From CBDCYS01 sp965226245 (GTDB taxonomy: Bacteria > Acidobacteriota > Terriglobia > Bryobacterales > UBA6623): a stretch of 64,000 nucleotides of DNA. Under the pieces are notes generated by a model. It was not told the DNA's origin. It searched no databases and saw only the letters and a program-made list of their open reading frames with translations. Positions 44,239 through 53,400 of this stretch are shown here, piece by piece. Each line of letters starts with the position of its first letter. Within the stretch, counting starts at the first letter, position 1. The position numbers and the translations under genes were made by a program. The DNA lies in the NCBI GenBank assembly GCA_965226245.1, contig CBDDCL010000015.1:4712001-4776000 (forward strand). Reading direction: 5' to 3'.

Positions 44239-44480
44239 ACGATTGCCCGGCTAGCCGCTGGGGCCGAACCTGATCTGAAAACAGTTCCGCGACCGCGAGC
44301 AGGACTAAGCCCCAACGAAACGAACTAGATAGCGCCTGCGGGCCGATAACTGTTGATTAATCCCGTTCCGTCCAGTTAGGGACGATTGCCCGGTACCGAA
44401 CCTGCCAGTTCGAGCAGGATGAAACACTAGATAGCGCCTGCGGGCCGATAACTGTTGATTAATCCCGTTCCGTCCAGTTA
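44239..44480. repeat. tandem repeat, about 102-bp period
   Basis: A 55-bp core starting ACTAGATAGCGCCTGCGGGC occurs at 44324-44378 and 44426-44480 without difference. ACGATTGCCCGG and GAACCTG recur upstream of each, so the unit is about 102 bases, with a decayed third start at 44239. The rest of 44075-44685 shows no gene. Confidence 0.7.
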
Positions 44481-44685
44481 TCGTACCGTGCCTCGGAATG
44501 CATGTAGTCAAAAGTGACCGGGGCGCGAGCAGGCTAGTGGCCCTGACTTCTCCGGATCGCGCCCTTCCAGTTCCCGTCCGAGCCTCCCTAGCTAGCGTAG
44601 ATGCCGCCCTGCGGGCGGGGATTTTCAAGGCATGGGGGTCTTTCGATCCGATGAGGTTGGGAGGCAGCGCGAAGTGCGCAAGAGT

Positions 44686-45816
44686 TTATCCGCCTGAGCA
44701 CGTCCTCATTCGATCCCGTTCAGCGCGGGAAGGTTCACCATGCGGCGTTCGCTCCCTCCACCGCGAAGCGAGCGTTGATCCGGAGATGTTCATCCAGGTC
44801 CCAAAAATAGCTGGACCCAGGGCGGCGTCGCTGCTGTTGAGGACATTGGTCGCCAGTCCCACGGCCAAGCCTCCGTTCTGCATGCCCACTTCGAAAGCGA
44901 CCGTGCGGCTGTCGGTCTCGCTCAAGCCAACCGCTCGGGCTCCGAGATAGCCCAGCACGTATCCGATCGAATTGTGAATGATGGCGGCGCCGATCAGCGC
45001 GAATCCAACTGTGAGGAGTTTGTCACGGGAGTTGGCGGCAATGATCGCGATGATGAAGCAGATCGCCGCCATCGACACGACGAGGAGCGAACGATCCAGC
45101 CAGCGGCGCCGATCACGCAATAGCTTGTTGACGATCAGTCCGGCGCCGATGGGCACGATCACCAGATTGATAATCGAGATCATCATGTCCACAAAGGGTA
45201 TCGGGATGAGCCGGCCGGCCAGGATCTTCATCGCGAGCGGCGTCATCAGGGGCGCCATCAGGGTGGAACAGGCCGTCATCGTCACCGACAGAGCGACGTT
45301 GCCGCGGGCGAGGTACACCATCACGTTTGATGCCACGCCTCCCGAGCATGAGCCGATCAAGATCACCCCCGCGGCAACCTCCGGATCGAATCCGAACGCG
45401 CTGGCCACTCCCCACCCGGCCAAGGGCATGACGGTGAACTGCAGAAACATCCCGATCAGAACAGCCTTGGGCATTTTGAGCGCGCGCGCGAAATCCGAGA
45501 AGCTGAGACTCGCGCCCATGCCGAACATAATGAGCTGGATTAGCGGGACGTTGAGACGGGAAAGCTGGAATCCTCCCCAACTGAGAAAAGCCTCCGGGTA
45601 AAACAATGCCGCCACCGTAGCGGTCAGTACCCAGAAGGTGAAGGTGAATACTTTGAGAGAGGGATAGCCTTGGCAAGAGATAGCCAGCAGCGCCAGGGCG
45701 GCGATCGCGGCGGGTCCCACGAAGGCGCTTGTTCCGGTTCCCCAGGCCAGCAGAGTAGCCGCCGCCGAAACAAGGCTCAGAATGAGAAGATAGCGATAGG
45801 CGGGTTTGTTTTGCAC
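44686..45816 (-). CDS. bile acid:sodium symporter-family (BASS/SBF) transporter
   Basis: About 376 residues, nine to ten membrane helices, with LIQLIMFGMGASLSFSDFAR, GVILIGSCSGGVASNVMVYL and FEVGMQNGGLAVGLATNVLN, which match the family's two crossing-helix motifs. In relatives it moves organic anions with sodium. I use an internal GTG (VQNKPAYRYLL); a GTG at 45873 would overlap the divergent rlpA start and leave no promoter space. The last 30 residues are basic and may be disordered. Confidence 0.82.
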   Translation of the reverse strand: MQNKPAYRYLLILSLVSAAATLLAWGTGTSAFVGPAAIAALALLAISCQGYPSLKVFTFTFWVLTATVAALFYPEAFLSWGGFQLSRLNVPLIQLIMFGMGASLSFSDFARALKMPKAVLIGMFLQFTVMPLAGWGVASAFGFDPEVAAGVILIGSCSGGVASNVMVYLARGNVALSVTMTACSTLMAPLMTPLAMKILAGRLIPIPFVDMMISIINLVIVPIGAGLIVNKLLRDRRRWLDRSLLVVSMAAICFIIAIIAANSRDKLLTVGFALIGAAIIHNSIGYVLGYLGARAVGLSETDSRTVAFEVGMQNGGLAVGLATNVLNSSDAALGPAIFGTWMNISGSTLASRWRERTPHGEPSRAERDRMRTCSGG

Positions 45817-45863
45817 GGGTTGGCTGGTTCTCTTATGGCCGCGGCTCGGAGTCCAAAGGCGGC

Positions 45864-46739
45864 ATGGTAGCACAGGCGATACGATTTCGGATACGGTTCC
45901 ACGCGTTCACGCTTCCTCTGTTGTGCTGCGTCTGCTTGACCGCGCTGATTGGTTGCGGAGCAAAGAGGCGGGTCAAACTGCCGCCTCCCACACCGGCGCG
46001 CCTGGGGTGGACCCAGCGGGGCATCGCCAGTTGGTACGGCCACCCCTATCACGGCCGCCGCACCAGCAGCGGCGAAGTCTATGACATGGACAAGTTGACG
46101 GCCGCCCATTTGAGCTTGCCCTTTGGCACCTGGGTTCGCGTAACTAATCTCGCCAACAACAACAGTGTCGAGGTGAAAATCAACGACCGGGGTCCTTTCG
46201 TCAAGCGACGCATCATCGATCTCTCGCGCGAAGGCGCCAAGCGAATCGGAATGATCGGCCCGGGGACAGCCCGAGTCCGGGTGCGGGTTGTTGCGACTCC
46301 ATCGATGGCTTACAAGGGGAGGAAAGCGGCGGCGGCCGTAGCTCAGTCCAGCCCCCCTGCTCCTGCTGAACCTCCCGCTCCGCCCGAGCCTTTCCCGGAA
46401 CACTCCCAAACCGCCCATACAACGATAGAATCGAACGATGGAAACGCCGAGAACCCTTGTTCCCCGGGGTCGTTCCACGGTGTTCAAGTCGGGTCATTCC
46501 AAGACATCGAAAACGCCGAGCGCATGCAAGGAAAGATCGCCCAGCAATACGGAACCGCGCGGGTCATTGAAGGACAGAGCGATGAGAGGCAGAGCGATCT
46601 GGGCACGCTCTATCGAGTCGTCGCCGGGCGATTCACGACAAGGGAACCCGCGGGCGATTTGCAGCGCCGGCTGCGGCAAGACGGCATCGATGGTTTCGTC
46701 ACGGCGTTTACTCTGGATAATCCTTCCGATTGTCTATAA
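45864..46739 (+). CDS. rlpA: RlpA-like septal lytic transglycosylase lipoprotein with SPOR domain
   Basis: 291 residues. Lipoprotein signal with lipobox LIGC, double-psi beta-barrel (GIASWYGHPYHGRRTSSGEV, YDMDKLTAAHLSLPFGTWVR, VKINDRGPF, RIIDLSREGAKRIGMI), a Pro-rich linker and a C-terminal SPOR domain (GVQVGSFQDIENAERMQGKI, YRVVAGRFTTREPAGDLQRR). It cleaves denuded glycan strands at the septum in known cases. Confidence 0.92.
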   Translation: MVAQAIRFRIRFHAFTLPLLCCVCLTALIGCGAKRRVKLPPPTPARLGWTQRGIASWYGHPYHGRRTSSGEVYDMDKLTAAHLSLPFGTWVRVTNLANNNSVEVKINDRGPFVKRRIIDLSREGAKRIGMIGPGTARVRVRVVATPSMAYKGRKAAAAVAQSSPPAPAEPPAPPEPFPEHSQTAHTTIESNDGNAENPCSPGSFHGVQVGSFQDIENAERMQGKIAQQYGTARVIEGQSDERQSDLGTLYRVVAGRFTTREPAGDLQRRLRQDGIDGFVTAFTLDNPSDCL

Positions 46740-46798
46740 GACATATTGATAAACCGGGACCCTAGCAGCGGACTCCGTCTGGTATTGAGGCCTGGACC

Positions 46799-47263
46799 AT
46801 GATCTTCCTCCTAACACTCTTCTCGGCACTCGGGTGCGGCCTGATCGCCGGCGTCTTCTTCGCGTTCTCGGCCTTCGTGATGCCGGCCCTGGCTCGCGTC
46901 CCGCCTGCTCAGGGCATCGCCGCCATGCGGTCCATCAATGTTGCTGCCCTCAAGTGGCCATTCATGGCCGCATTTTTCGGAACGGCGGCTTCTTGTGCCT
47001 TGCTTGCTGTTGGCTCGTTGTTCTGGAGGCAGGACCATTTCGACTCATACCTCTTCATCGGTGGTGGGATCTACCTCGTCGGCGCCGTTCTGGTCACGGT
47101 CCTGTTCAACGTGCCCCGGAACGAGAAACTGATCGGCGTACGCTCCGACAGCGTCGAGGGGACGGAGCTCTGGTCTCGCTACGTGGCCGAGTGGACAGCC
47201 TGGAATCACGTGCGAGCGCTCGCCTCGCTCCTGGCGGCGGCCTTGCTGACGATCGCGCTCTAG
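46799..47263 (+). CDS. DUF1772 membrane protein
   Basis: 154 residues, four membrane helices (LLTLFSALGCGLIAGVFFAF, FFGTAASCALLAVGSLFW, YLFIGGGIYLVGAVLVTVLF, ASLLAAALLTIAL), with NVPRNEKLIGV and WTAWNHVRALASLLAAALL as family marks. Function unknown; related to anthrone-oxygenase-like proteins. Confidence 0.85.
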   Translation: MIFLLTLFSALGCGLIAGVFFAFSAFVMPALARVPPAQGIAAMRSINVAALKWPFMAAFFGTAASCALLAVGSLFWRQDHFDSYLFIGGGIYLVGAVLVTVLFNVPRNEKLIGVRSDSVEGTELWSRYVAEWTAWNHVRALASLLAAALLTIAL

Positions 47264-47299
47264 CGCACGTTCGCCAGCAGCAGGCCGAAGCCGTCTATA

Positions 47300-48325
47300 A
47301 TGTCTGAGAAAGCACCTGCCCGATTGCTCGTGAAACAGCGTTTGCTGTTCGACGACGCTCTTCCTGACTACGGGATTCTTGGCTGCTCACGCCAGATCCA
47401 GAGCGTCCTGCGAACTATCCGAAAACTGAGTCGTGACACTTCACCGGTGCTGATTACCGGTGAGAGCGGCGTCGGGAAAGAACTCGTCGCTCGCGCCTTG
47501 CACGACGTTTCATCGCTGACCGATGACAAGTTTCTGGCCGTCGACTCAGCGTCGCTCGTCGGGTCGCTGATGGAAAGCGAGCTGTTCGGGCACATGAAAG
47601 GCGCCTTCACCGGAGCGATCGCCAACAAGCCAGGTCTGGTTCGCGCGGCCGATGGAGGAACGCTCTTCCTCGACGAAATCGGTGAGCTAACAATCGACGT
47701 CCAGGCAAAGCTGCTGCGGCTCCTTCAAGAGAAAGAGATCCGGCCGATCGGCGCCACACGCGTTGAGAAGGTCAACATCCGAATTCTGGCCGCCACGAAT
47801 CGCGACCTGCTCGAAGAGGTGCAGCAAAGCCGCTTCCGGACGGATCTCTACTACCGGCTGAATGTGATCCATATTCACATCCCCCCTCTGCGGGAGCACC
47901 CCGCGGATATTCCCTTGCTCGCCAGGCATTTTGTCGAAACACACGCGGTGCATGGCGTTACCGTGTCGGAAGAAGTCATGATGCGATTCAAGGAGTACGC
48001 TTGGCCGGGAAACGTTCGCGAGCTGGAGAACGTGATTCGCCGTATGGTGGTGCTCAAGTCCGACCCTATTCTGAAGTTGCAGGATCTGCCCTCGAATCTG
48101 AGCCGGCCGGATCAGCAGCCCGGCCCATCGCATAACGGCAGCGTTGCTTGCCTCGAGGAAGTCGAGCGGCAACACATTCTGCAGGTGATGGAGCATACTC
48201 GTGGCGACATCCAAGCCGCGGCGGACCTGCTCGGTATCGGCCGAACGACGCTCTACCGAAGGCTGAAACAGTATCGCGGGAGGGATCCGGAAAACCCTCC
48301 TCCGCAGGGAAGTATCTTCGCTTGA
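47300..48325 (+). CDS. sigma-54-dependent transcriptional activator without a receiver domain
   Basis: 341 residues. The AAA+ domain begins almost at once: Walker A GESGVGKE, the sigma-54 contact loop ELFGHMKGAFTGAIANKPGL, Walker B GGTLFLDEIGEL and the R-finger region FRTDLYYRLNVI. A Fis-type helix-turn-helix closes the protein (GDIQAAADLLGIGRTTLYRR). The N-terminus has only about 25 residues before the AAA+ domain, so input must come from another protein or there is none. Confidence 0.9.
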   Translation: MSEKAPARLLVKQRLLFDDALPDYGILGCSRQIQSVLRTIRKLSRDTSPVLITGESGVGKELVARALHDVSSLTDDKFLAVDSASLVGSLMESELFGHMKGAFTGAIANKPGLVRAADGGTLFLDEIGELTIDVQAKLLRLLQEKEIRPIGATRVEKVNIRILAATNRDLLEEVQQSRFRTDLYYRLNVIHIHIPPLREHPADIPLLARHFVETHAVHGVTVSEEVMMRFKEYAWPGNVRELENVIRRMVVLKSDPILKLQDLPSNLSRPDQQPGPSHNGSVACLEEVERQHILQVMEHTRGDIQAAADLLGIGRTTLYRRLKQYRGRDPENPPPQGSIFA

Positions 48326-48393
48326 CCCGCAGCCCCCCAGCCAGTGCTTGAAGGCCGGCAGACGATACGTCATGCTGGGTAGAAGTGACTGGT

Positions 48394-49791
48394 ATGACGA
48401 CAATCACAAGTCCTCGGGAACTCGCCGCAGCCTACTTGGAGCGGTTTCGGCGCGACGGCGGCAGTGACTCCAAGCAAATCGATCAGCTCTGCGAACTAGC
48501 GACTTCGCCGGACGCTTCTGTTGCCCTGGCGGCGTCCCGAGGCATCTTCGGCGGTGTGGTCGAATTCCTGGCCGACCGGTTTGAGCCCAGCTTGTGCGGC
48601 CTCTACGTGCGGTTCTTCAGCCGCGTTGTGGACTACTGCCGGCGGCTGCCGGATGGGAAGACTCTCGACGATTGCCTCGACAGTTTTGGGTTACACGGCG
48701 AACAGGATTTGCTCGATCGCGCGAATAGGGTTCGCCGCGTTGCGGCCTGCGAGGAGATCAACAAGGCACGGCTAAAGAAGATCCTCGTCCTCTCCCGCGT
48801 CACCCTGGGAGCTGACGTGGCCGTCACCAGTGTCGTGCTCGATCGGATGGAGAGGCTGTCCGCGAGTGCCGAGATCGTGCTGCTGGCGGGACCAAAGACA
48901 CTAGCTCTGTTCGGGTCCGACGGCCGCATTGAGGCGGTCAGGATGGACTACCAGCGCTCCGGTACACTGCTCGAACGGCTGAACGCCTGGGTATCGCTGG
49001 TGCAGGTCGTCGAAACTCAACTCGAGGGTCTGTCCGAGGGCGAGTATCTGATCGTCGACCCGGATTCCCGGCTGACACAGCTCGGTCTGCTGCCCCTGAC
49101 CAAAGGCGATCAGGGCTACTACTTTTTTGAAAGCCGCTCCTATCAAGCGGAGCGATCGGACCCTCTCGGGGAGCTGGCCGGCCGCTGGCTGAACGAGGTA
49201 TTCGGCCCCGACGACGAGCCTGCCTTTCCCTTTGTCCGGCTCGGCGCCGCCGACACACTGGTGGGCGCTTCGCTGCGGCGCTGCACGCGAAAACCCATTG
49301 CCACCGTCAATTTGGGCGTAGGGGGCCGGGCGGCGAAGCGAGTTAGGGATCCATTTGAAAAGAATCTAGTGCTCTCGCTGCTCGAAAAGGGCTACCGGGT
49401 TGTCCTCGACCGCGGAGCCGGAGACGAAGAGCTGCAACGTTCCAAGCGGCTCACGGACAGTCTCATGGAGGATGGCGTAACGATCGGCGATGTTTTTGGA
49501 TATCTGCCGCGGCACGGCCCCGCAGCCGCCGTCATGGTCTGTGAAGACAGCTTGAGCGGCTTCGGCGGTTACATTGGCGCCTCGGACCAGTATGTCGGTT
49601 ACGACTCAGCCGCCGGTCACGTGGCGGCGGCTCTGGGAATACCCGTCCTTACCGTATTCGCCGGGGCAGCCTCGGACCGAATGATCGAGCGCTGGCGCCC
49701 CTGGGGCCGCGGTTACATCACCACGGTTGTGGTTCACAGAGACTCGACGCCCACCGAAGTGCTCGACTCCGTCAGGGAGCACATTCCTTGA
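48394..49791 (+). CDS. putative glycosyltransferase of GT9-like (heptosyltransferase) fold
   Basis: About 465 residues. The central and C-terminal parts have GT-B features (ILVLSRVTLGADVAVTSVVL, ATVNLGVGGRAAKRVRDPFE, YVGYDSAAGHVAAALGIPVL, TVFAGAASDRMIERWRPWG) as in heptosyltransferases. The first 120 residues are helical and unassigned. Start ATG at 48394; a GTG nine bases upstream is in frame. Its end overlaps the next glycosyltransferase, so they form an operon. Confidence 0.7.
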   Translation: MTTITSPRELAAAYLERFRRDGGSDSKQIDQLCELATSPDASVALAASRGIFGGVVEFLADRFEPSLCGLYVRFFSRVVDYCRRLPDGKTLDDCLDSFGLHGEQDLLDRANRVRRVAACEEINKARLKKILVLSRVTLGADVAVTSVVLDRMERLSASAEIVLLAGPKTLALFGSDGRIEAVRMDYQRSGTLLERLNAWVSLVQVVETQLEGLSEGEYLIVDPDSRLTQLGLLPLTKGDQGYYFFESRSYQAERSDPLGELAGRWLNEVFGPDDEPAFPFVRLGAADTLVGASLRRCTRKPIATVNLGVGGRAAKRVRDPFEKNLVLSLLEKGYRVVLDRGAGDEELQRSKRLTDSLMEDGVTIGDVFGYLPRHGPAAAVMVCEDSLSGFGGYIGASDQYVGYDSAAGHVAAALGIPVLTVFAGAASDRMIERWRPWGRGYITTVVVHRDSTPTEVLDSVREHIP

Positions 49792-50858
49792 CCGTAGCGC
49801 TCGACGCGACTTACAGTCTCGGCCGCTCACCGTCGGGAGTCGCGGTTTACTGCTCGAATCTCATCAACGCTCTCGCGGCTAGCGCGCCTGAGAAGCAGTT
49901 TCTGCTGTGCTACCGCGCCAGACGCTTCCTCGAAGCGCTCCGCACGCCGCTGCCTGCAAGCAACTGCTCGCGAAAACTGCTGGAAGAAGCGTTCTGCTTC
50001 CTTTTCAGGGGCCGAGTCTCCGTCTTCCATGGCTTGAATCAGCGGCTTCCCAATTGCCGCTTCGCGCGAACGGTGACAACTTTCCACGACCTGTTCGTGA
50101 TCAACGGGGACTACTCGACGGCTGAGTTTCGGCGGCGATTCACCCTCCTCGCTGAAGATGCCGCCAGGAGATCGGATCGGATCATCACCGTCTCTCAATA
50201 CACGGCTGAGCAGGTGGCCATACACCTGGGTTGTCCTCGCGAGCAGATTAGCGTGATACACCACGGCATCAACCCGCTTGCGCGCTTTTCGGATGAGGAT
50301 CTCGCTGAGTTCCGCCGCCGTCAGGGGCTGGAAGCCCCTTTCCTGCTGCATGTTGGCGCCATACAGAAGCGCAAGAATGTTGTGCGCATCGTGCAGGCGT
50401 TCGAGCGCCTCAATTCGCAGTTTCGGCTGGTCTTGGCGGGCGCCCGGGGTTACGGCGCGGAAGAGATCATGGATCGAATCGACTCCAGCCGCGCGCGTGA
50501 ACGTATCCAGGTGCACGGTTATGTCGATGATCGTTTTCTGGCCAGACTCTACCGCACAGCTACCGCTCTGGTCTTCCCTTCTCTTGAGGAAGGTTTTGGA
50601 TTCCCGCTGCTGGAGGCGATGTCGGTTGGTCTGCCGGTCGTGACCTCAAACCGCTCCTCGCTGCCCGAGGTTGCTGCTGGCGCGGCTCGCCTGGTTGATC
50701 CTGAAAGCACGGACGAGATCGAGGCCGGTATCGAAGACGTCATCGTGGACCAAGACCTCCGCGAGCAGCTCGTGCGACAGGGCCGGGCCCGTGCCGCCGA
50801 GTTCAGCTGGATCAAAGCCGCGCACGAAACGCTAGGTGTCTACTCAGGACTCCAGTAG
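49788..50858 (+). CDS. GT4-family glycosyltransferase
   Basis: 356 residues, TTG start overlapping the preceding stop. GT-B fold with SPSGVAVYCSNLINALA, TTFHDLFVINGDYSTAEFRR, SVIHHGINPLARF, FLLHVGAIQKRKNVVRIVQA and the donor site FPSLEEGFGFPLLEAMSVGL plus VTSNRSSLPEVAAGAA. Transfers a nucleotide-activated sugar with retention in the family. Confidence 0.9.
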   Translation: MTVALDATYSLGRSPSGVAVYCSNLINALAASAPEKQFLLCYRARRFLEALRTPLPASNCSRKLLEEAFCFLFRGRVSVFHGLNQRLPNCRFARTVTTFHDLFVINGDYSTAEFRRRFTLLAEDAARRSDRIITVSQYTAEQVAIHLGCPREQISVIHHGINPLARFSDEDLAEFRRRQGLEAPFLLHVGAIQKRKNVVRIVQAFERLNSQFRLVLAGARGYGAEEIMDRIDSSRARERIQVHGYVDDRFLARLYRTATALVFPSLEEGFGFPLLEAMSVGLPVVTSNRSSLPEVAAGAARLVDPESTDEIEAGIEDVIVDQDLREQLVRQGRARAAEFSWIKAAHETLGVYSGLQ

Positions 50859-50876
50859 GGACCGAACGCTCGTCCG

Positions 50877-51000
50877 AACAGAGCCGCGCCCGCAAGGGTG
50901 CGGTCCAGTCTGCCACTGAGTCGGGACCGCCGTCGGAATGCGGTCACTGCCAGACTGTCACTGCCAGACTCGACCGCACCCTTGCGGGCGCGGCTCTGTT
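50877..51000. repeat. perfect 29-bp palindrome with 66-base loop
   Basis: AACAGAGCCGCGCCCGCAAG plus nine bases (50877-50905) is exactly inverted at 50972-51000. It fills the space between two convergent genes, where it could end transcription from both sides; the long loop and GAGCCGCG ends suggest a mobile palindromic repeat like that at 3699-3766. Confidence 0.7.
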
Positions 51001-51006
51001 GACCCT

Positions 51007-51900
51007 TCACCGCACGCGGAAGCGGTGACGCTGCTGGTAAGTGTTCTCTCCCAGCTTGTCGTGGACGGAAACCAGAACGGTATACTCTCCCGGCAGCAGG
51101 TCCGGATCGAGGTCCAAACGGAACTTCGCCGGCAGCCAGCGCCTGGGATAAAACGGCGCGCCCTTTTTCCCGCCGGACTCGAACGCGAACATCACTTCGT
51201 CGTTGGCCGAAAGGACCTCGAGTGAAGACTCGACGGCAAAAGAGTTGTCCTCGCCGACTTCAAATCCGGTGATGTAAAAGCGAGCCCAAACCCTGTCCCC
51301 CGGGCTGTAAAGCGGTTCCGGCAAGGGCTCGCCCTCTTCCGTGCGGGCAAAAGAGAGGTTGCGGATCAGCAGCGTCTTCGAGACCTCGATGTTCTCCCCT
51401 TTGACGAATACAGGAACTTCCTTGACGATCTTGCGATCCGCGGCAAGACGGTCAAAGACGGTGAGAGTCACCTTGTAGGTCCCGGATTCGGCGTGAGGGG
51501 GCAGCTTGGGCGAGGCCCGCACGATGGGCAGCCATTTCTCGTCTTGCGGAAAAACTTCCTCGATGATCTCTCCGCCTTGCGGTAAAGCGAACCGAACCCC
51601 GCTCGGCCCGTCAAAATCGAGGCGATAGCTAAGCCTTACCTGGTAATCTTCTTCGCCAACCGTGTAGCCGGCAATATTGAACGAAAGGTGCAGGGTCTCG
51701 CCGGTGAAGAAGATGCTGTCCCCCGGAACCGGGTAGCCGTCTTCTTCGTCGAGCAGGTGAGCGTTGACGATCGAGAAGGAGGGCTTCTCGTTTTCGTCCC
51801 CGGCGGGTTCATCCTCGGCATGCCCCGCCGCCGTGAAAATCAGCACGACGGCAAGACTAACCGGCCACCGTAGCGCTCGCTGGCTCTGGAACAGTTTCAT
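51007..51900 (-). CDS. secreted protein with two beta-sandwich-like modules
   Basis: 297 residues. Signal peptide (WPVSLAVVLIFTAAGHAEDE). Two similar halves: IFFTGETLHLSFNIAGYTVG with PPHAESGTYKVTLTVFDRLA, and SPGDRVWARFYITGFEVGED with LLPGEYTVLVSVHDKLGENT. The internal duplication points to two Ig-like domains. No enzyme motif seen. Confidence 0.75.
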   Translation of the reverse strand: MKLFQSQRALRWPVSLAVVLIFTAAGHAEDEPAGDENEKPSFSIVNAHLLDEEDGYPVPGDSIFFTGETLHLSFNIAGYTVGEEDYQVRLSYRLDFDGPSGVRFALPQGGEIIEEVFPQDEKWLPIVRASPKLPPHAESGTYKVTLTVFDRLAADRKIVKEVPVFVKGENIEVSKTLLIRNLSFARTEEGEPLPEPLYSPGDRVWARFYITGFEVGEDNSFAVESSLEVLSANDEVMFAFESGGKKGAPFYPRRWLPAKFRLDLDPDLLPGEYTVLVSVHDKLGENTYQQRHRFRVR

Positions 51901-51911
51901 CGCGCGGAGTT

Positions 51912-52088
51912 AACCCGCATTTCTCACCGCCTGACGGGCGAAGCACGCGATAGGCCCGCCATTACTTCGTTGCGCTTGCTCGCCGTGCTCAACGTACTGT
52001 CACGTACGCCTCCGCTCGTCAAGCGGCGCGCGCCTCGTACTGACGGGCCTCTCACGCACTTCGCCTCGCCACGCGGTGAGAAAAGCGG
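51912..52088 (+). repeat. dispersed repeat family D, copy 3
   Basis: Carries CGATAGGCCCGCCATTACTT, CGTTGCGCTTGCTCGCCGTG, TACTGACGGGCCTCTCACGC and ends GGTGAGAAAAGCGGG. Its end overlaps the thiI C-terminal codons. Confidence 0.7.
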
Positions 52089-53305
52089 GTTTGATCATGC
52101 TTGGGCCGCCGCGGCCGAACTTCACCTCCGCGGTACTCATACATTTCCTTGACCGCCGCAGCCGCCCCGCTGGCGACGAGTTTTCGGATATCGAGGTTGC
52201 TCTCGACATCGTCCAGCTCCGCCACTTTCGAGAAAATCTTGGGACTCTTGGGCAAGAACATCGGACAGCAGTCGGTAAACGGCTCACAGGAAATATCGTA
52301 TGTTCCGATCTGCTGCGCCAGGTCGAGGATCTCCTGCTTGTCGTCGCCAACCAGCGGGCGATAGACCGGAAGCGTCGCCACCGAGTTGACCGCTTCCATG
52401 TTCTGGAGCGTCTGCGAGGCAACTTGCGAGATGCTGTCGCCGGTGACGATCCCATGAGCGTCTTCACGGTAGGCGATCCGCTCGGCGATCCGCAGCATCA
52501 GCCGCCGGTAGAGCAGAATGCGGTAGCTCTCGGGCGCCGAAACGACGACTTCCCGCTGGATTTCGCCAAAGGGCACCAGATATAGACGCGAGAGGCCCTG
52601 ATAGGGTGTCAAGACTTTTACGAGTTCGCGAGCGATGGGCGGACTGTCCTCGCCGGCGCGGGCGGGCGGGCCGTGGAAATGCACGAACGTCAGCCGCACG
52701 CCGCGTTTGATGATCTTGTAGGCGGCAACGGCCGAATCAAAGCCTCCCGAAAGCAAGCACACCAGCTTGCCCGCCGAGCCGGTCGGCAGTCCGCCGATCC
52801 CGCGAATCTTGTCACGGTAGAGCAGAGCCCGCGAGGGGGTCACTTCGACGTAGCAAGTCGCCTCGGCGTTTTCGAGATCCACCTTGACCTGGCGGCCGGC
52901 GGCCCCGGCGTCGAGCCCGATACGCAGACCGAGCCGGCGCTCGACTTCAATCGAGCGAAAAGGAATGGACTTTTGCGAGCGCCGGGCTCGCACGCGATAG
53001 GTACGGAAATCCTCCCCCTCCATCAGCTTGGAACCAGTTTCGATAATCGCGTCGAGAAGCGGTTCGGTTTCCGTCGCCAGCGCCATGTAGGCGATGCCCG
53101 GCAGCTTTTTTAGCCGTTCGATGGCTTCCGCGGCGGCGTCATCCGACGGCACGCGGATGCGAATCCGATGCTCTTCATTGACCGGTTTCTCGGCTTCCAG
53201 GCCTTCAAGAGCTTCGCTGACCGCCATCTTCAATTTCTGGACAAAAAAGTTGCGGTTACATCCCTTCAGCCAGATCTCGTGATAGTGGAGAATGATTACC
53301 GGCAT
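52052..53305 (-). CDS. thiI: tRNA 4-thiouridine sulfurtransferase ThiI without rhodanese domain
   Basis: About 417 residues from the ATG at 53303-53305 (MPVIILHYHEIWLKG). Ferredoxin-like N-terminal and THUMP domains (YRVRARRSQKSIPFRSIEVE, EVTPSRALLYRDKIRGIGGL) are followed by the PP-loop ATPase (CLLSGGFDSAVAAYKIIKRG, TGDSISQVASQTLQNMEAVN, EPFTDCCPMFLPKSPKIF). It adenylates U8 of tRNA and introduces sulfur; the C-terminal rhodanese of the E. coli enzyme is absent, as in many bacteria. The last 12 or so residues (RFSHRVARRSA) are encoded inside repeat D, so the native stop may have been replaced. Confidence 0.9.
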   Translation of the reverse strand: MPVIILHYHEIWLKGCNRNFFVQKLKMAVSEALEGLEAEKPVNEEHRIRIRVPSDDAAAEAIERLKKLPGIAYMALATETEPLLDAIIETGSKLMEGEDFRTYRVRARRSQKSIPFRSIEVERRLGLRIGLDAGAAGRQVKVDLENAEATCYVEVTPSRALLYRDKIRGIGGLPTGSAGKLVCLLSGGFDSAVAAYKIIKRGVRLTFVHFHGPPARAGEDSPPIARELVKVLTPYQGLSRLYLVPFGEIQREVVVSAPESYRILLYRRLMLRIAERIAYREDAHGIVTGDSISQVASQTLQNMEAVNSVATLPVYRPLVGDDKQEILDLAQQIGTYDISCEPFTDCCPMFLPKSPKIFSKVAELDDVESNLDIRKLVASGAAAAVKEMYEYRGGEVRPRRPKHDQTRFSHRVARRSA

Positions 53306-53400
53306 GACAAGCAAGGCCTTCAGCCTCATTATAGTTGGCGGGTGTTTCCTTCCCAACTCGGACCAGCCGCAACGGAATAGGGCAGGGGACGCGGCGTGAG

